This document shows, in pieces, positions 11,591 through 24,413 of a DNA stretch of 64,000 bases (position 1 is the stretch's first letter; each line of letters begins with the position of its first letter). Origin of the DNA: Ottelia alismoides. Lineage: Eukaryota > Streptophyta > Magnoliopsida > Alismatales > Hydrocharitaceae. The position numbers were made by a program, and so were the translations under genes. The notes beneath the pieces were generated by a model. The model did not search any database, was not told the DNA's origin, and was given only the letters and a program-made list of their open reading frames with translations. The DNA lies in NCBI GenBank assembly GCA_037367405.1, contig JAZKJV010010529.1, forward strand, positions 310,001 through 374,000, in the 5' to 3' direction.

Positions 11591-13593
11591 ACAAGTTGGA
11601 TGGTGGAGATGCATTATTAATTCAAATCAATGGCCATGATTTTGTTGCACAAAATATGCAACAACAATTAATGATTTAAAGAAATTAAATATATTGAATA
11701 ATATTCAATAGTTTTAAATTTAATTAAATCAATTCGTATGGAATAAAATGGAATGTAATGTAGCCTCCTTCCATACATAGAGTGGACAACCACCATGGAG
11801 AGATTCTCTTGGTGGCCATCCACATCATATATGGTATGGATGCTATCTCCTTCCTATTTGATGAGATCTCATATCTCATAAAATATTCCACATGTGCAAT
11901 AACCATTGCTGCATAATTATTCACCAAAATAATTCCAAATAATTTTGTGATGATTTCAATCATACGATTTATAATTATGAATCAAATTCAACACATTATA
12001 TAAAATGTAAATTGCATTTACAATTAATTGTATAATGTGGATTCAACATTTTATTCTTAAATACTATAACATTTCATACATCCGACAAATTAGAATTCAT
12101 TTTATAGCATTCATGCTTATCACAAATAATGATAAAGACATTAATCATGTCTTGGATAATTAAATCATATTTAATTATCTTAGATGACTAATCTCATTTG
12201 TAAAAGTAATAAGAATCATATTCATATTATTCATGACTGTTAAATCACAATTAATCATCATTTTGTCAATGCTCAAATACATTATCATCAATAAAATTAT
12301 TCTTGGACTCTTTCATGAATAATGTGCTTTCTCCGTGGATACTTTGAGATAAGTATAGGGTGATTGTAACATGTATATTGACTTATATACTGAGATTGTA
12401 TCTCAAATCCAGATACATGCAATCTCTCAATGACGTTTGATTAAAATCAAACTGCAAATCTAATGTTATCATTGCATCGGAATCACATTTGTATAAATGT
12501 CCAACATTTAGACTAAGATCATATTACTAATATATTGAGAGGAGTCACTAAAATTCGATCTTGTTTCATCATCCCTCGAAATGGAAGTGTCATAGTTATA
12601 CAATCATTTATGATCACATCACCCTCTAGTATTCCTAATTCCCGTACATCCTACATACTAGAAGACCTAGAATAAACTATGAGTTTTAGATCATATTTAG
12701 ACTATCTTCTTTAGTGTTTAATCATTGAGTTTCTCATTCTGTCATTGGAAGTTGGTATAAATCGCATAGTTTCCAAAGTCATATATTAAACCTACAAACT
12801 CTTGTCATGCTTCCAAATCAAGATGACCATACATGGAATTTGATCGGTCCCAATGCCTCATGAGTGAGCTCATGTCTTCATGTTCAATAATGAACATGTA
12901 TGATCCCTTGAGAAATCGTATTACTCCCTTGTATGCACACCAGATCATCGGTGTATAGACATTGATTATTTCATCAACCTAATGGTGTACCTAGTGTATA
13001 TACTCAAAGGATGCATGCTTATATCATGACAGCGTATGACATAGGTATTGTTTATCTCACTCTCATTAAGTCAACTCTTTGACCTAAATTATCTAACACC
13101 TTTGAATCTCAATTACTATTTAGAGGACCTACATCAAGAGATCGGTCAGATATCTGCTTTTAAATAGGTATTACCATCTCCTTGTCAAGCCGGAGATCCT
13201 TTCTCAACAATCATTTGATTGTGCTTAATGGGTCCTCGATCTAACTCTTTATATATCATCCAAGCTCTAGCCTCTATGATTCAACCATTGAATCAACAAC
13301 TCTAAGATTATTAAGATGGCCATGGTACATACCCTAATTGTACGAAGGGATCTTATAAGTGCATTCATTCCTTTAATCTAACACAACGAGTGAAATAAAT
13401 CAATAGCCTTTATTATATATCAAAACATTACAATAGCATTATTGTAAAAATGGTTCACCCTGGGCTCACATGGCTAACATAAGATCCAAATTCAGGACAA
13501 CCTTGAAAGTTAATGTCTTCCTCATGTTATTGTTTATTATATTTCGTCAAATTTAATTCATGAATGTCCGATTATAATAAAAAAGTCTGTCAG

Positions 13594-15088
13594 AAGAAGT
13601 AGGCCTTCCACTCGTTACCCTATTTATGACATTGTATCTTACACAGAGTTGAGTCCAAGTTAGAAATGCTTTATTACATCTATGGATTATCATTTTGTTC
13701 CCAGAAATACTATTGAGGCTCAAAATGACTCATAGTGGGTGAATGCTATGAAGGAAGAGATGAATGCATTGATTGAGAACGACATTCGGGAGATGGTTGC
13801 TACTCTTGAAGGTGCTCATCTTTTTGGCTCTAAATGGGTCTACATGATCAAGTATACCACATACGGAAATTTATGATATATTCAATGCTAAACTAGTGTC
13901 TAGAGGACACAGTCAGGAACAAGGTGTTGACGACCTTGAGACATTTTCTATAGTGGTTAAGGTGAACACCATGAGAGTAATTATAACGGTTCAATTGAAA
14001 TTACATCAACACGATTTTAAAAATTCCTTCCTAAATGGAAATCTCATGAAGAGAATTCACATGAAAACTTCTTTGGGATTTGAGAAAGCGCACAAACCTT
14101 GCAAATTGAAGAAGGCGTTGCATGGACTAAAGCAATCCCCTCGGGCCTGGTTCAATGACTTAGAGTTGTCATGATGAAAATTGGTACTGACCAAGATAAT
14201 GAAGATCACACCCTATTCATAAAATGAAATGGTGAGAAAAGGGATATTCTTTGATCTATGTTGATTATATGATTCTTACCTATGATAATGATGAGGAGCT
14301 ACATAACATCGATCAAGTACCTACAATAGAATTCTTGAAGTGTTTTTTGGTATTGAAATGGCTCTCTCTCCAAAATATATGTGTTTGAGTCAATGTCGAT
14401 ATTCTCTTGAATTATTAAGAGATAAATGCATGTTGGGGTACAAATCGATTACTACCTCATGGAAGTGTATCATAAATTAATTAAGAAAGACGATGGTTTC
14501 CTTGATGAAGAAGAGAATGAATCTTTTGATACCCGAGATTGGTAGGAAAACTATTCTATCATACCCATACCAAACCCGATATCACTTATGCTATGAATGT
14601 GGCCAGTCATTTCATGTATTCTCCCACTACCAGGCATATGAATGATTTGAACAAGATATTTTATTATCTAAAGAAATCACATGGAAAGGGTATCACGTTA
14701 AAAAATTAAAATATTGAAATTGAAAGCTATATAGATGTTGATTTGATAGAGTCTGTTAATGATACACATTCTAACTCTTGTTATGTAGTGTATCTTCTTG
14801 GGAATCTTGTTATTTGGAATAATAAGAAACAAAATGTTGTGTCTTGATCTAGTGTTGAAGTTGAGTATCACACTCTTGAAATTAACATGACTGAGATCTT
14901 GTGGCTCAAACTATTGTTGAAATAATCTGGTACTAAAGTTGATACACCTATGAAGATGTTCAGTGGCAACAAAATAAAGATTAATATTTCCAATAATATC
15001 GTTATGCATGATCGTACAAATCATATAGCTATTGATCAACATTTAATTCGTGAGAAGATTGATGTAGAGGAGTTATGCTTCAGTACAT
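13594..15088 (+). pseudogene. Ty1/copia reverse transcriptase and RNase H relic
   Basis: Start of the RVT_2 region: a linker ending YTELSPS near 13,650, then WVNAMKEEMNALIEND at about 13,738. The best frame, 13,896-14,174, holds QLKLHQHDFKNSFLNG and LKKALHGLKQSPRAWF, the palm motifs of copia RT. The catalytic YVDD has become YVDY at 14,257-14,268. RNase H follows: DITYAMNVASHFMYSP, LVIWNNKKQNVVS, SSVEVEY, and MHDRTNHIAIDQHLIREK ending near 15,060. At least five stops and several frame changes make it inactive. Gag, protease and integrase are absent on this side. The protein would copy the element RNA to DNA in virus-like particles. The flanking copia LTR is in the opposite orientation. Confidence 0.88.
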
Positions 15089-15090
15089 GA

Positions 15091-15296
15091 AATGTCATTA
15101 TAGCATCAAAGGTCAGTTTTAGCAATTGAAAACCATTGGTAACTACCATAAAACTATCATAAATGAGGTGAACCAACACATGTGATTTATCTACCGATGA
15201 TAGTAATGTCAGCACTTTCAAAGTACCAATAATGGTTATGTTACCAACGACATAACATACATTTACCGATGGTTTACAAAACACTGTTACTAAAGT
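15091..15296. other. short insert with repeated TACCGATGGT-like motifs
   Basis: Contains ACCATTGGTAA, TACCGATGAT, TACCAATAATGGT, TACCAACGACA and TACCGATGGTTT within about 200 bp, in both orientations. Such motifs are typical of the subterminal regions of CACTA-like DNA transposons. It breaks the copia RNase H tail. No terminal CACTA seen. Confidence 0.3.
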
Positions 15297-17805
15297 TGGA
15301 GTGCTCTTATCGAGTTTTTTATTTAGAAGTAGTATGAACAAGTGTCGTCACAACCTAATCAAGCATCAACAAAAAAAATATTTACTTCCCAAGGCGTAAT
15401 AAATAAAAAATATATCAAGAGAATTTTTCTATTTAATTTACCTGTATATAAAACACAATCGAACTCGGTGAGGATACAAATCCTGAGGGTTATTCTAATA
15501 ATTCAAACATCAATGAAAAGAATAAGCAATCTCAATATACGATATGTTAGGTCTTCTTTTTAGCTTATTATTTTCCCTTTTTATTTTTTTTATAATTTTG
15601 TTATTTTCTACTTTTTAAGTTCTAGTGGTTTTTATTTTTGTAAATTTTTAATTTCAATTTTTTAAGAATAAAATTTCCAAAGAAAGTTTATATACAAAAA
15701 GAAGGGTTTTTTATTTTAAAAATATAGTCAAAAAAGATAAAAAAAAGGTCAAAATAAAATGTTTTTGTATTTTGTACTTTTTAAAATGATTTTGGCGATT
15801 TTTCAAGGATTTTTCAAGTTTATATGGATTTTATAAAAATCAGAAATTGAAAATAATATCAAATAGTGAAGTAGTAAGTATAGTTTGCAATTTAAAAATG
15901 TCAAATAAGCTCAAAAATTAATAAATTATTTTTCCTAATAACTATAAAAAATTTTCTACAAAAAAGAAGTGAAATATATTTTTTGGAATTTTCTACAATT
16001 TTTATTTAACTTTTATAGTTTTGTAAATTTTTTAGGTTTTAAAATTATTTAGTGCGTGAAATTTGCACAAGAAATAAAATACACAAAATAAGACTATTTT
16101 AATTTTTTGGAATTTTTTATACAATATTTGAATTTTTTATGTATTTTCTAATTTCAAACAGTGAAAAATGTGATGTTTATGATTATTTAATAATATCAAA
16201 TGGAAATAAAATACAATGAGTATATTACACTATGAAGAGATAAACAACAGAAACATAAAATGATTTTTCTTCAATTTATTATGCATGAAAAACATTTATT
16301 TTAATTATAAAAAGCAAGCAAATATAAGTCTAGAATATATGGATATAAATGTAATTTTTTATTGTTTTTGCATGAAAATGTAATAAGAATGAAATGTGAG
16401 GGGGAAATGTAATTTACTCAGTGAAACGACATGCGATGCACGTGCTGGATCCGACGAGGGGTTTCACGTAATTTTGAGAGATTCTGGTGGCAAGATGCAA
16501 TTCTCTCAAACAATAAGGTTTTCAATTGGGTTTCGTCCTTCATTTGTTTTATTTCTTGCAAAAGGGGGCCCTGAGTTTCTTCTCAAAGAAAAAGGGGGCA
16601 CTTCCCCTTCCATCTCCAAGCCAAAAGGAGCGGCATCGCAGGTTGGAAGGACAGTCGTTCTTCGTGTGACTGGAGTCGTTTGTGGACGGGGATTGCTCCA
16701 TCAGTCGCAATGGAGACAATGGTAAGGCTGGGGTCGGTTGCAGTGGTAGTACTCAATAAATGGTGAAGTTCCTTCGTGTGGGTGGTTTAGGCAGAGTGCT
16801 ACGTAGGTGGTGGTGGCACGTTGTGGAGATTCTAGCGATGGACGACGGAGATCACGGCTAGGGGCGACATGAGCCCCTGACGATCAGCGATGGGGGATTT
16901 GAATGGTGGATGGAGCTCCAGGCGATGAGTTGAGTGGTTGGCGGTGCTTCTCTCGGTGAAGGGGTGTGTTCCAGTCGGATGGCATCTCTCACGATGATGA
17001 TCGATGGTCGACATTAGATATTTGGCGTGGCGGCAGCACTGTTGCCCAAATTATTTTTTTTATTTTTTTGTAAAATAGCAGATGATATTTTTTTGTAGTC
17101 TCCTTTTTTAAAATTCATGTACCTACAATAAAATAACAAGACAACGACCATTCGGTCTACAAAAATCAAACAGAGAAAATGTGAGTGGATGTGGATCTAG
17201 AGAGGTGTATTAATGGATCTGAATCTCTGACCACCATGCATGGTCGGAGGTGCGTGGTTGTGTGAGGTAGAATGGAAATGTAGTGAACGCGAAGATGACA
17301 TGGATGATCGGATTGGTTCAGAGGTGGATCGAATCGTTTTGAATAATTATAAGAAATTGCAGATTAAAATTTAAAATGGACAACGAAATTAAAACTAAAA
17401 AATAAACCTAAAATTACCTAAATGAAATATTGAAACAAAAATGAAGAGGATCTCACTGACGGTAATGGATGAATGTCGTGATGGCCTCGACGAAGGCCGA
17501 CTCCCTGTCACTGAATGGCTCGGAGGCCGGGCACCTTTCTACCACAAGCTTGCTCTTGGAGAATAGAATCATCTCCCAAATGATTGATCAAATGGGAATT
17601 AGGGAAGAGGATGCAAATAAATAAAAAAAATGAATTTAAAAAAATGAATTAATGAAGAGAATAAAAAGGAAAGAGTTTAGTGGTGGAATTTAATTAATTA
17701 AACTAATGAATACTTTTCAAAATTATATTAACTAAAATAAAAAATATGAAAAACTTAAAGAGCCAAGTTAGTGGTGGGTTAATTAACGAATTAGTTAAAT
17801 TATAT
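15297..17805 (-). repeat. LTR-c remainder (distal ~2.5 kb)
   Basis: Aligns along its whole length with 55,261-57,760. Shared blocks are the TCAAGCATCAACAAA start, the AT-rich centre, the GC-rich stretch 16,390-17,560, and the motif around 17,490-17,540 that includes GGCCTCGACGAAGGCC. Read on the minus strand it is the promoter/leader and the end of the LTR. The first ~0.95 kb of the LTR is missing at its right border, where LTR-d begins. GC-rich frames at 16,396-16,725 and 16,832-17,014 are leader DNA. No PBS is visible at its left end, so it could be a solo LTR. Confidence 0.6.
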
Positions 17806-20800
17806 ACACATAAAAATAAAAAGAAAAATGTAAAATTGATTTCAACGAAAAATAACGCTTAATGTGTTGATTAAAAAATTGCAAAGAAAACTTCACAGAA
17901 CAATATCTTCTCCATATTGATTCAAAATTGAGCAAAATCACCTTACAGAACTTAAAATTTTATTATTTTATTAATGAATGTGGTTACATTCAATTTGGAG
18001 TTAACATGTAAAAGTTGTCTTTTGGGCGCGAATTATGTAACAAACATGTATATAATATTCAATTTATTTATTCTTATATTTTTTCACTTTTTGATATTTT
18101 TCAAATTTATAAATATTCTTTAAAATAAATTAAATAATAAACATAAAATAAAACCACTAAAAATTCATTATAATAAATAAACGTACCTTAATATATATAC
18201 ACATATGTGTGTGAACTGTACTTATAAATACCTACATAATATATACACTTAATTATTCAAGTATATAAGTAAACTTAAAAAAAGCAACAAAAATATTTAG
18301 ATATGTATTTAAATAAGCTATAAATATTTAAAATAATCGTATATAGAAATAAAATATAAAATACAAGTTAAAAATAAATATATAAGTATAGCTCTATATG
18401 CCTACATACATACTAGTAAATATTAGCATGTTACGAATTAACTTGTAAAAGTAAATAACACTAAGAATAAAATACTACATAAAATAACAAATATTTTATG
18501 TTTTAACTTTAATTTAATATAATCAATTTCACTTTTTAGAAAAATGAATTTACAACATATTCAAGTTATTCTTTTTCTTAGTTAGTCCACGTAAACCAAC
18601 CAGGAGTCTCCATGAGTTGACCCAGGTCAACTATATACCAACCTCCATTTTAGAACTTTGTACACTCCTTTTTTGTCAATTTTTTAGTTCTCAACCCATT
18701 GAACGATTGATTAAGCTTCCTTCTACATATCCACATGCGACATGATCGACAATCACACCCATAATTCTGATGATCCAAAGAATCGACCATTCCAGCGCAA
18801 TCCTGTGACCAATTTCACCTACCACCTACTCCTATAAGTAAACCACCCTTCGCCATTTTGCCCATTGATCCCCCTTGAGCAGTTTTTAGACCTCATATCG
18901 AGAATGAATCATATACCTTGTGACAGAAGGTAGTTCAACTGGTTTGCAATGAGGAGGAGAAGCTCTATGGTTAGCTCCAGCCATCGTGAGACTCCTGTGG
19001 TCCTGGACCCGATCGAGGTTAATTTCCTGCTATTTTAGATCAGAATTAATTCTAGGTTTAATTTATGCATTTAAGTTTGAGTACTTAGTGTTTAACGTAG
19101 CTTAAAATTTAAAAAAATCCTCTTTGACCTAGAGCTTGAGCTCCATGACAAACTCACCTTGCTCCTGCCTATATTCTGACCTAATTTCACTCTCATTTAT
19201 CATCCTCTTCATATTTTTCCTCACAAAGACAACCCAGATACTGCAAGGATATGGTGAATCGAAGATCCCTATTTCTCCATTCGTAGAGCTTCATTTCCCT
19301 TCCATTCCATGCAATTTGCTACTTGAACCACTATCCGAGGAACTCCTCCTCGAGTCGTGGATCATTTTTGTGAAGAGCAATTGGAGCCTTGAATTGATGA
19401 GAAATAGCAACTTTACGTCAAACAAAGAGGAAGAGCCCCATATCCTATCTCAGGGCCTGGGTCCCATCAAGAAGTACCTATATATGCGTAGAAACTCTAG
19501 GAGGAAGTTGAGCCCATCGGAGTAGTAATTGGATGCCAAAGGATGGATCTATTAAAGATTGAAGTTCACCAAGAACAATGTTCTTGGCGTTCTTCACAAT
19601 TGCACAAATATTGTTATATTTGGCGAGGCAACCAGATATAATTGTCACCATCCATTCACGAGGTGAAACGAAGTGCCTCACAACCGTTGATCAAAACACA
19701 TGGCGCAAGGATCACCCTTCGATCATGTGCCTTTAAAGAGGTAAATTATACAAGATACACAATACCTTTTAAGTAATTAAAATTTAGTCTTGTAAATAAA
19801 ACACAATCTTAACAATAATGTAAAATTTGCAATTGGCCCCAAGAGGTTTTGGTATATTGCAAAATAGTCCACATGAGCTCAGCTCACGTATTCCACCATG
19901 AAAGTTGGGCAAATTTCTTGGGTACTCCTCTGGGTTGTTTTATTTCAATTTAGTAAATTAAAGTTATATTTACATGTTAAAACATTAGGTATTTTGCTTG
20001 TAAAACCTCGTATTTTATTTTTATTGCAATTTTGACCAGTAAGCATTATAATTAATTTTATGTTTTTTTGTTAAAATATCCATTGTGATCTAAAAAATAT
20101 TGGAAAATCTATGAATGTGCTTAATATTATGCATGTGTCTTCCTACATTTTTATTTTAGCATTTTTTTATTTTCCCGCTTATTAAAATCATTTAGGTGTT
20201 ATTTATTCCCTGTCCTACTTCAAAAAAAACACTACTTTAAAAATCCAAAAATTAGAAATTTTATATTACTATATAATATAGCTACATACTAAAAATTGCA
20301 AAATAAAATAGAAAAGAAAACCTTTAAAAATTAAAAAACTCGTTTAAACCTAAAAAATAGGTAAAAATTACATCAAAAAGTAATTTTCTATTATATATTT
20401 TACATATACGTATTAATAAAGTTTTAAGGAATTTTAGATTATTTATCTTATTTGAAGACCTTAAAAAATTATTAACTCCCTATTTTGGACTATTTTAGAT
20501 TTTAAAATATAAAAAAATAACAAAAATATAAAAATATAAAAACATTTTATTTTATAATTTTTGAGTATTTATAGATATATTTGAAAAATATAACCCCAGA
20601 TGCACTATATATCCATATATATACTTATAAACATATTAATTTTAATACAATAATTATAATACTTCAAAATGTATTTTAAATCCTAAAAAAATAAAAAATA
20701 TTGTTCTTGTTTATATATCATGATTTTTAATATACTTATTATGTTTATTATATCTATCTAGCACTTATATTATACTTATTATTATATATAGTTATATATA

Positions 20801-21206
20801 TACTAATTATATATTCTAAATACAAAAATAAATTAAAAATTGGAAATATATATAAAAGAGAACAAAAAATATAAAATTCAATTTATAATATAAGATTAAA
20901 AATCTATAAAAATGAAATATATTTAAAAACTCTAAAAAAATAAAAAAAAAGTGTTTATTGTTTATCTTTAGACAATAAATAAACTACACTTATATTTTCC
21001 ATGTGTTCGACACTCTACACGTACTTGACAACTATACAATTATTTATAGGGTTATAATAAATTTTACCTCCACACATTATTTCATTGTGTTATCATCACA
21101 TCTGGGTTACTTGTTGACTTAATCTGCTCTCGTGGGTGGTCTCTTTCACGACTACGATCTCACTTTGTGAGATCACATGACCGCCTCTCATAAAACGGTT
21201 ATTTCA
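17806..21206 (+). repeat. 5' LTR of Athila-1 (LTR-d), first ~0.4 kb missing
   Basis: Aligns in order with 35,860-41,335: the TTCAAAATTGA block near 17,920, AAAAGTTGTCTTTTGG near 18,010, the CCATGCATAC-type AT-rich part, the GC-rich promoter/leader 18,580-19,930, the AT-rich 20,000-20,950, and the end block with CTTGTTGACTTAATC near 21,108. It ends ATTTCA at 21,206, two bases before the primer-binding site, which marks it as a 5' LTR. Its left part was replaced or deleted where LTR-c now lies. The frame at 19,136-19,525 lies in the leader and resembles no known protein. Confidence 0.72.
18833..18840 (+). promoter_or_regulatory. TATA box of the Athila-1 5' LTR
   Basis: TATAAGTA followed by a C-rich leader. 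The same box occurs at 36,898-36,905 in the 3' LTR. Confidence 0.45.
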
Positions 21207-21208
21207 AA

Positions 21209-21220
21209 TGGTGTCGTTGC
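21209..21220 (+). other. primer-binding site of Athila-1
   Basis: TGGTGTCGTTGC matches 10 of 12 bases of TGGCGCCGTTGC, the site complementary to the aspartate tRNA 3' end used by Athila elements. Both differences are C to T. It follows the LTR end after a two-base gap. Confidence 0.7.
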
Positions 21221-23013
21221 ATGTGAGCAATGTATTGTGTAGCATATCTTGTATATATTTATCTACATAGTTGTTATCGTTTATTTCTTTTTTATAATTG
21301 CTTATCTGCTTCTGACCATTATTCTTTGTTGAATTTCTTGAGAGGGATAGAGAGAGGATAGCAGATATTATTGTAGATTTTATATTATTTTTATAAGAGA
21401 GATGGTCATTTTATTTCTTACTATTAATTTCTAATAATACCAGTATATTGAACATTTTGGACATTTACACTCTACAAGGTTCAATCACATTCAAATCTAT
21501 GTCTTATCGCCCCCATGGTCCGGGTGATTGTTCACATGGGGGCCTCATTAGATTTTATTGTGTTTTCTTCACCTTGTTCATTTTTATTCTCCCCATTTTC
21601 ATTATTATTTTCTTTGTTTTATGCATTTTTATATTTCCACCTTACTTTTCTTAGTTTTTTTATTATTGAGCCCATATACTTAGGATTGCTTGACATGGTA
21701 TCTAGGTCCAAAGCCTAATTAGAAGCATGTGCCTATAGTTTCCTACACTTGGAATTAATCAAATTAAAATTGTTCATTACTTAGACTTGAAATCGAGTGC
21801 TGTGAGAGGCTCTATGCAACGCTAGTAGGATCTGTTGTGGCAGACACTGATGAGCCTCCAAGATCAGACATTTGAGTTTCTCTTCTAGGTATTCAGCATT
21901 TGGTTCTTCACGATTAATAGCAATTCATGTTTAGAAAAATTTCAGTCGTTTTGCATATCAAGCATGTAGTTTTAATATTCCAAGCCTACCTTGCGTCCAG
22001 CATGGAGAGAGTTGGGAAGCGATGTAAGTCTTCTTACTAAGCATGCATCATTTGATACAAGGGTAAGATTTCCATCCTAATAATATCCACTTGCACAACT
22101 TTTCCGTTGTCTCCCTCTATTTTTGCTCACATAGGATTTTAAAAAAAATCACAAAATTGTTATGAGCTTATTATTGAAAAATACTAAAAAAAGTGTAAAT
22201 CCAAAAATTAAAGCAAGGAGATTGAAAATAACAATTTGACCATAAGTAAAATCCTTAATGAACATCATTGTTTTAGGTTCATAATGTCCTCATAATTTTC
22301 AGGTATATTCTGGACAGAGTGAGGCACGACCCATAAGGAATAGTGCCAAAATACTCATTTGTGGTTACCTCAATATCACTTGGGACAGTGATGTATTGGC
22401 ACTTCTATCGTATGTAGGAGAGTAGGGCCTTGTCAACTACAATTTTCTCACCTTGTGTAGAACATCCAGCCTAGCCTGAAGTATTTAGATTAGTCTACTC
22501 CCTCACGAGTGTGTATGTATCATCATCTTGCTTCTGAGAACCTCATTTTTTAGGAAAGTATTGGTTTCTTCTATTGGCTTCCTCTCTTATTCTTTGGCCG
22601 AGTAGCCCCCAGGAATGAGATCGAGGACCTTGAAAAGTGCAGATCATAGGTTACAAAGGAAGTGGAAAGTACAAGATTCTTTTATTACAGTGCTCACCCT
22701 CCCATAAGTTTATCTCTATAAGGAATTGTTAAAAGATTTTACTTAATAACAACAACAAAATTAAGAAGATAAAAGTAGTCAATCTTTTACAACTTCACTT
22801 ATATTGAGTTGGTGAACACATAAATGTTTGTTGTTTATTTGGATCTAGATTAAGTTTAAAATCAGTTTCGCACATTTGTGCTATTTTTTTGTTTCATTTA
22901 TTTTATCATATGTTGACCCTTTCTCATTTTGAGCCCTACTATTTTCACTCCTTTTATTCATTGTTCATCATTGTAACTTTCATACTTTCTCAATATTCCT
23001 TTTGACATTAAAG
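21221..23013 (+). other. Athila-1 untranslated leader
   Basis: No coding signal. Parts align with 50,480-51,780 in Athila-2: GAGCCCATA near 21,665 with 50,553, CTAGGTCCAAA near 21,703 with 50,590, and CATAAGGAATAG near 22,340 with 51,077. It is the long leader between primer-binding site and gag. Confidence 0.55.
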
Positions 23014-24413
23014 ATGTCGACCCATGGATGGCTTGGTTGGGACCCCATTGACATCTACATTGATTCCATGTAGCCGTCATCTCCATTAATTAAGGGCAAT
23101 TCCCCAGAATCCGGGTTGGAGTTTGCGAACCAATATCCAGACTCCTCACATTCTTCTCCTTCAATAATTTGGGATCACTCTTATCATGAACTTTATAGCG
23201 TCTAGATGGAGATAGACATCACTTCTTACACTTCTCCATCCTTAATAAAGTTTTATGTTAACCTTAACACGGAATAATTCTCTATATGTAGTTCTTCTAT
23301 ACAGTCTGACCAGGGCTTTATTCCCTTTGCAAAGCAAGAATTCGATCTGGATCATGTATGAATCAGACATGTCTCCTACATGAACAGGGAAGGGACTTTA
23401 GAAGCCACCACAGTTAGATCAGGGCCCACAACAAGAAAAGAATGTCGTGAATGCCAATTTTCTAGAATCAATTAAAGCCATTAAACAATAGCTGACAGAC
23501 CGATCCTTGGCTCGGGTTACCTTCCAGGGCACTCTAAATGATCTGAGAAGAAGAAGAGAGAACCAAGAAGGAGGATAAGATGAAGAACCAAGAGATGGAC
23601 CCCTTGACGAGGAAGATTAGGAAGAAGAGAGGGTCCTAAGCCTACTCTCAAGGAGACTTAAAATCATAGCACAATCCAGATGAATGAGGACATAGATATT
23701 CCACCGATCTATGTATATTTTTATTTTAAGCCTCAACTATTAGTTCTTCTTCCCACATTCCATGGGAACCCTAATGAAGAACCATACGTACATCTACAAC
23801 AGTTTGCTCGCATCTACGGTACTACACAGTACCCTAACATCTCGTTAGGTGCAGTCAAGATGATGGATTTTTCCTTCAGGCTTCAAGATAAGGCACTTTA
23901 CTGGATCAATCAGATAGGGAAGGTTGTGACAAGCTGGGAGGATCTCAAGTATGTATTTCTTCCACAAATTTCAACCTCTCAGTCGTTTAATCAGATGCGA
24001 GCTAGAATCAAAAATTTCTCACAAGCAACACACAAGTCTATACATGAAGCTTTGGAGCATTTCAGTGATCTTCAAGAGAATTGTCCCCACCATGATATTC
24101 CTCGCACCATCCTGGTACAATATTTCTTCATGGGACTTACATTAGAAAGCCAGAGGCTCATCAATACCATTTGTAGATGATCATATTTTAACAAAGACAA
24201 AGAAGACGTCTGGCAAATATTCGAGGAAATGGACGAAGGAGAGGTCGCATTATCGTTATCACACACATACAAGAATCAACCATGGATCTTGCAGAAGCAT
24301 GTTTATAGGGCAGAATCTCAAGAATCAGATAGGGATGTGAGCTCCAACCTTGGCATCAGGGGGAGCCACCTAGCCAAAGTGGACATCATAGAAAATCAAT
24401 CACATGACCTGTA
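23014..24413 (+). pseudogene. Athila-1 gag (capsid) relic
   Basis: Starts at ATG 23,014 (MSTHGWLGWDPIDIYIDSM) and stays in that frame, with stops, into an open stretch at 23,680-24,180. The start is supported by Athila-2, whose frame at 51,781 reads MNTYIDSTMP and FANQ at the matching places. The open part shows the retrotransposon gag fold: LLPTFHGNPNEEPYVHLQQF, then FSFRLQDKALYWINQI, and FFMGLTLESQRLINTICR. No zinc knuckle is visible. Gag proteins form the virus-like particle around element RNA. Internal stops make it non-functional. Confidence 0.85.

Larger units (their letters stand above)
11010..13479 (-). repeat. copia-type LTR, 2.47 kb
   Basis: On the minus strand it runs from TGTTAGCCATGTGAGC at 13,479 to ATTCA at 11,010. 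It aligns over its length with 41,338-43,655 (plus strand) and its start with 45,932-46,146. The minus strand carries a TATA box and a CT-rich leader, fitting an LTR in this orientation. The reading frame at 11,724-11,963 has a near-copy at 42,767-43,042, but that similarity comes from the shared LTR DNA and does not show a gene. The neighbouring copia pol relic lies on the opposite strand. Confidence 0.65.

Noticed and set aside
11724..11963. Frame with a near-identical peptide at 42,767-43,042
   Set aside because: The similarity extends through the non-coding parts of a shared copia LTR; both frames are short and lie upstream of the LTR TATA box.
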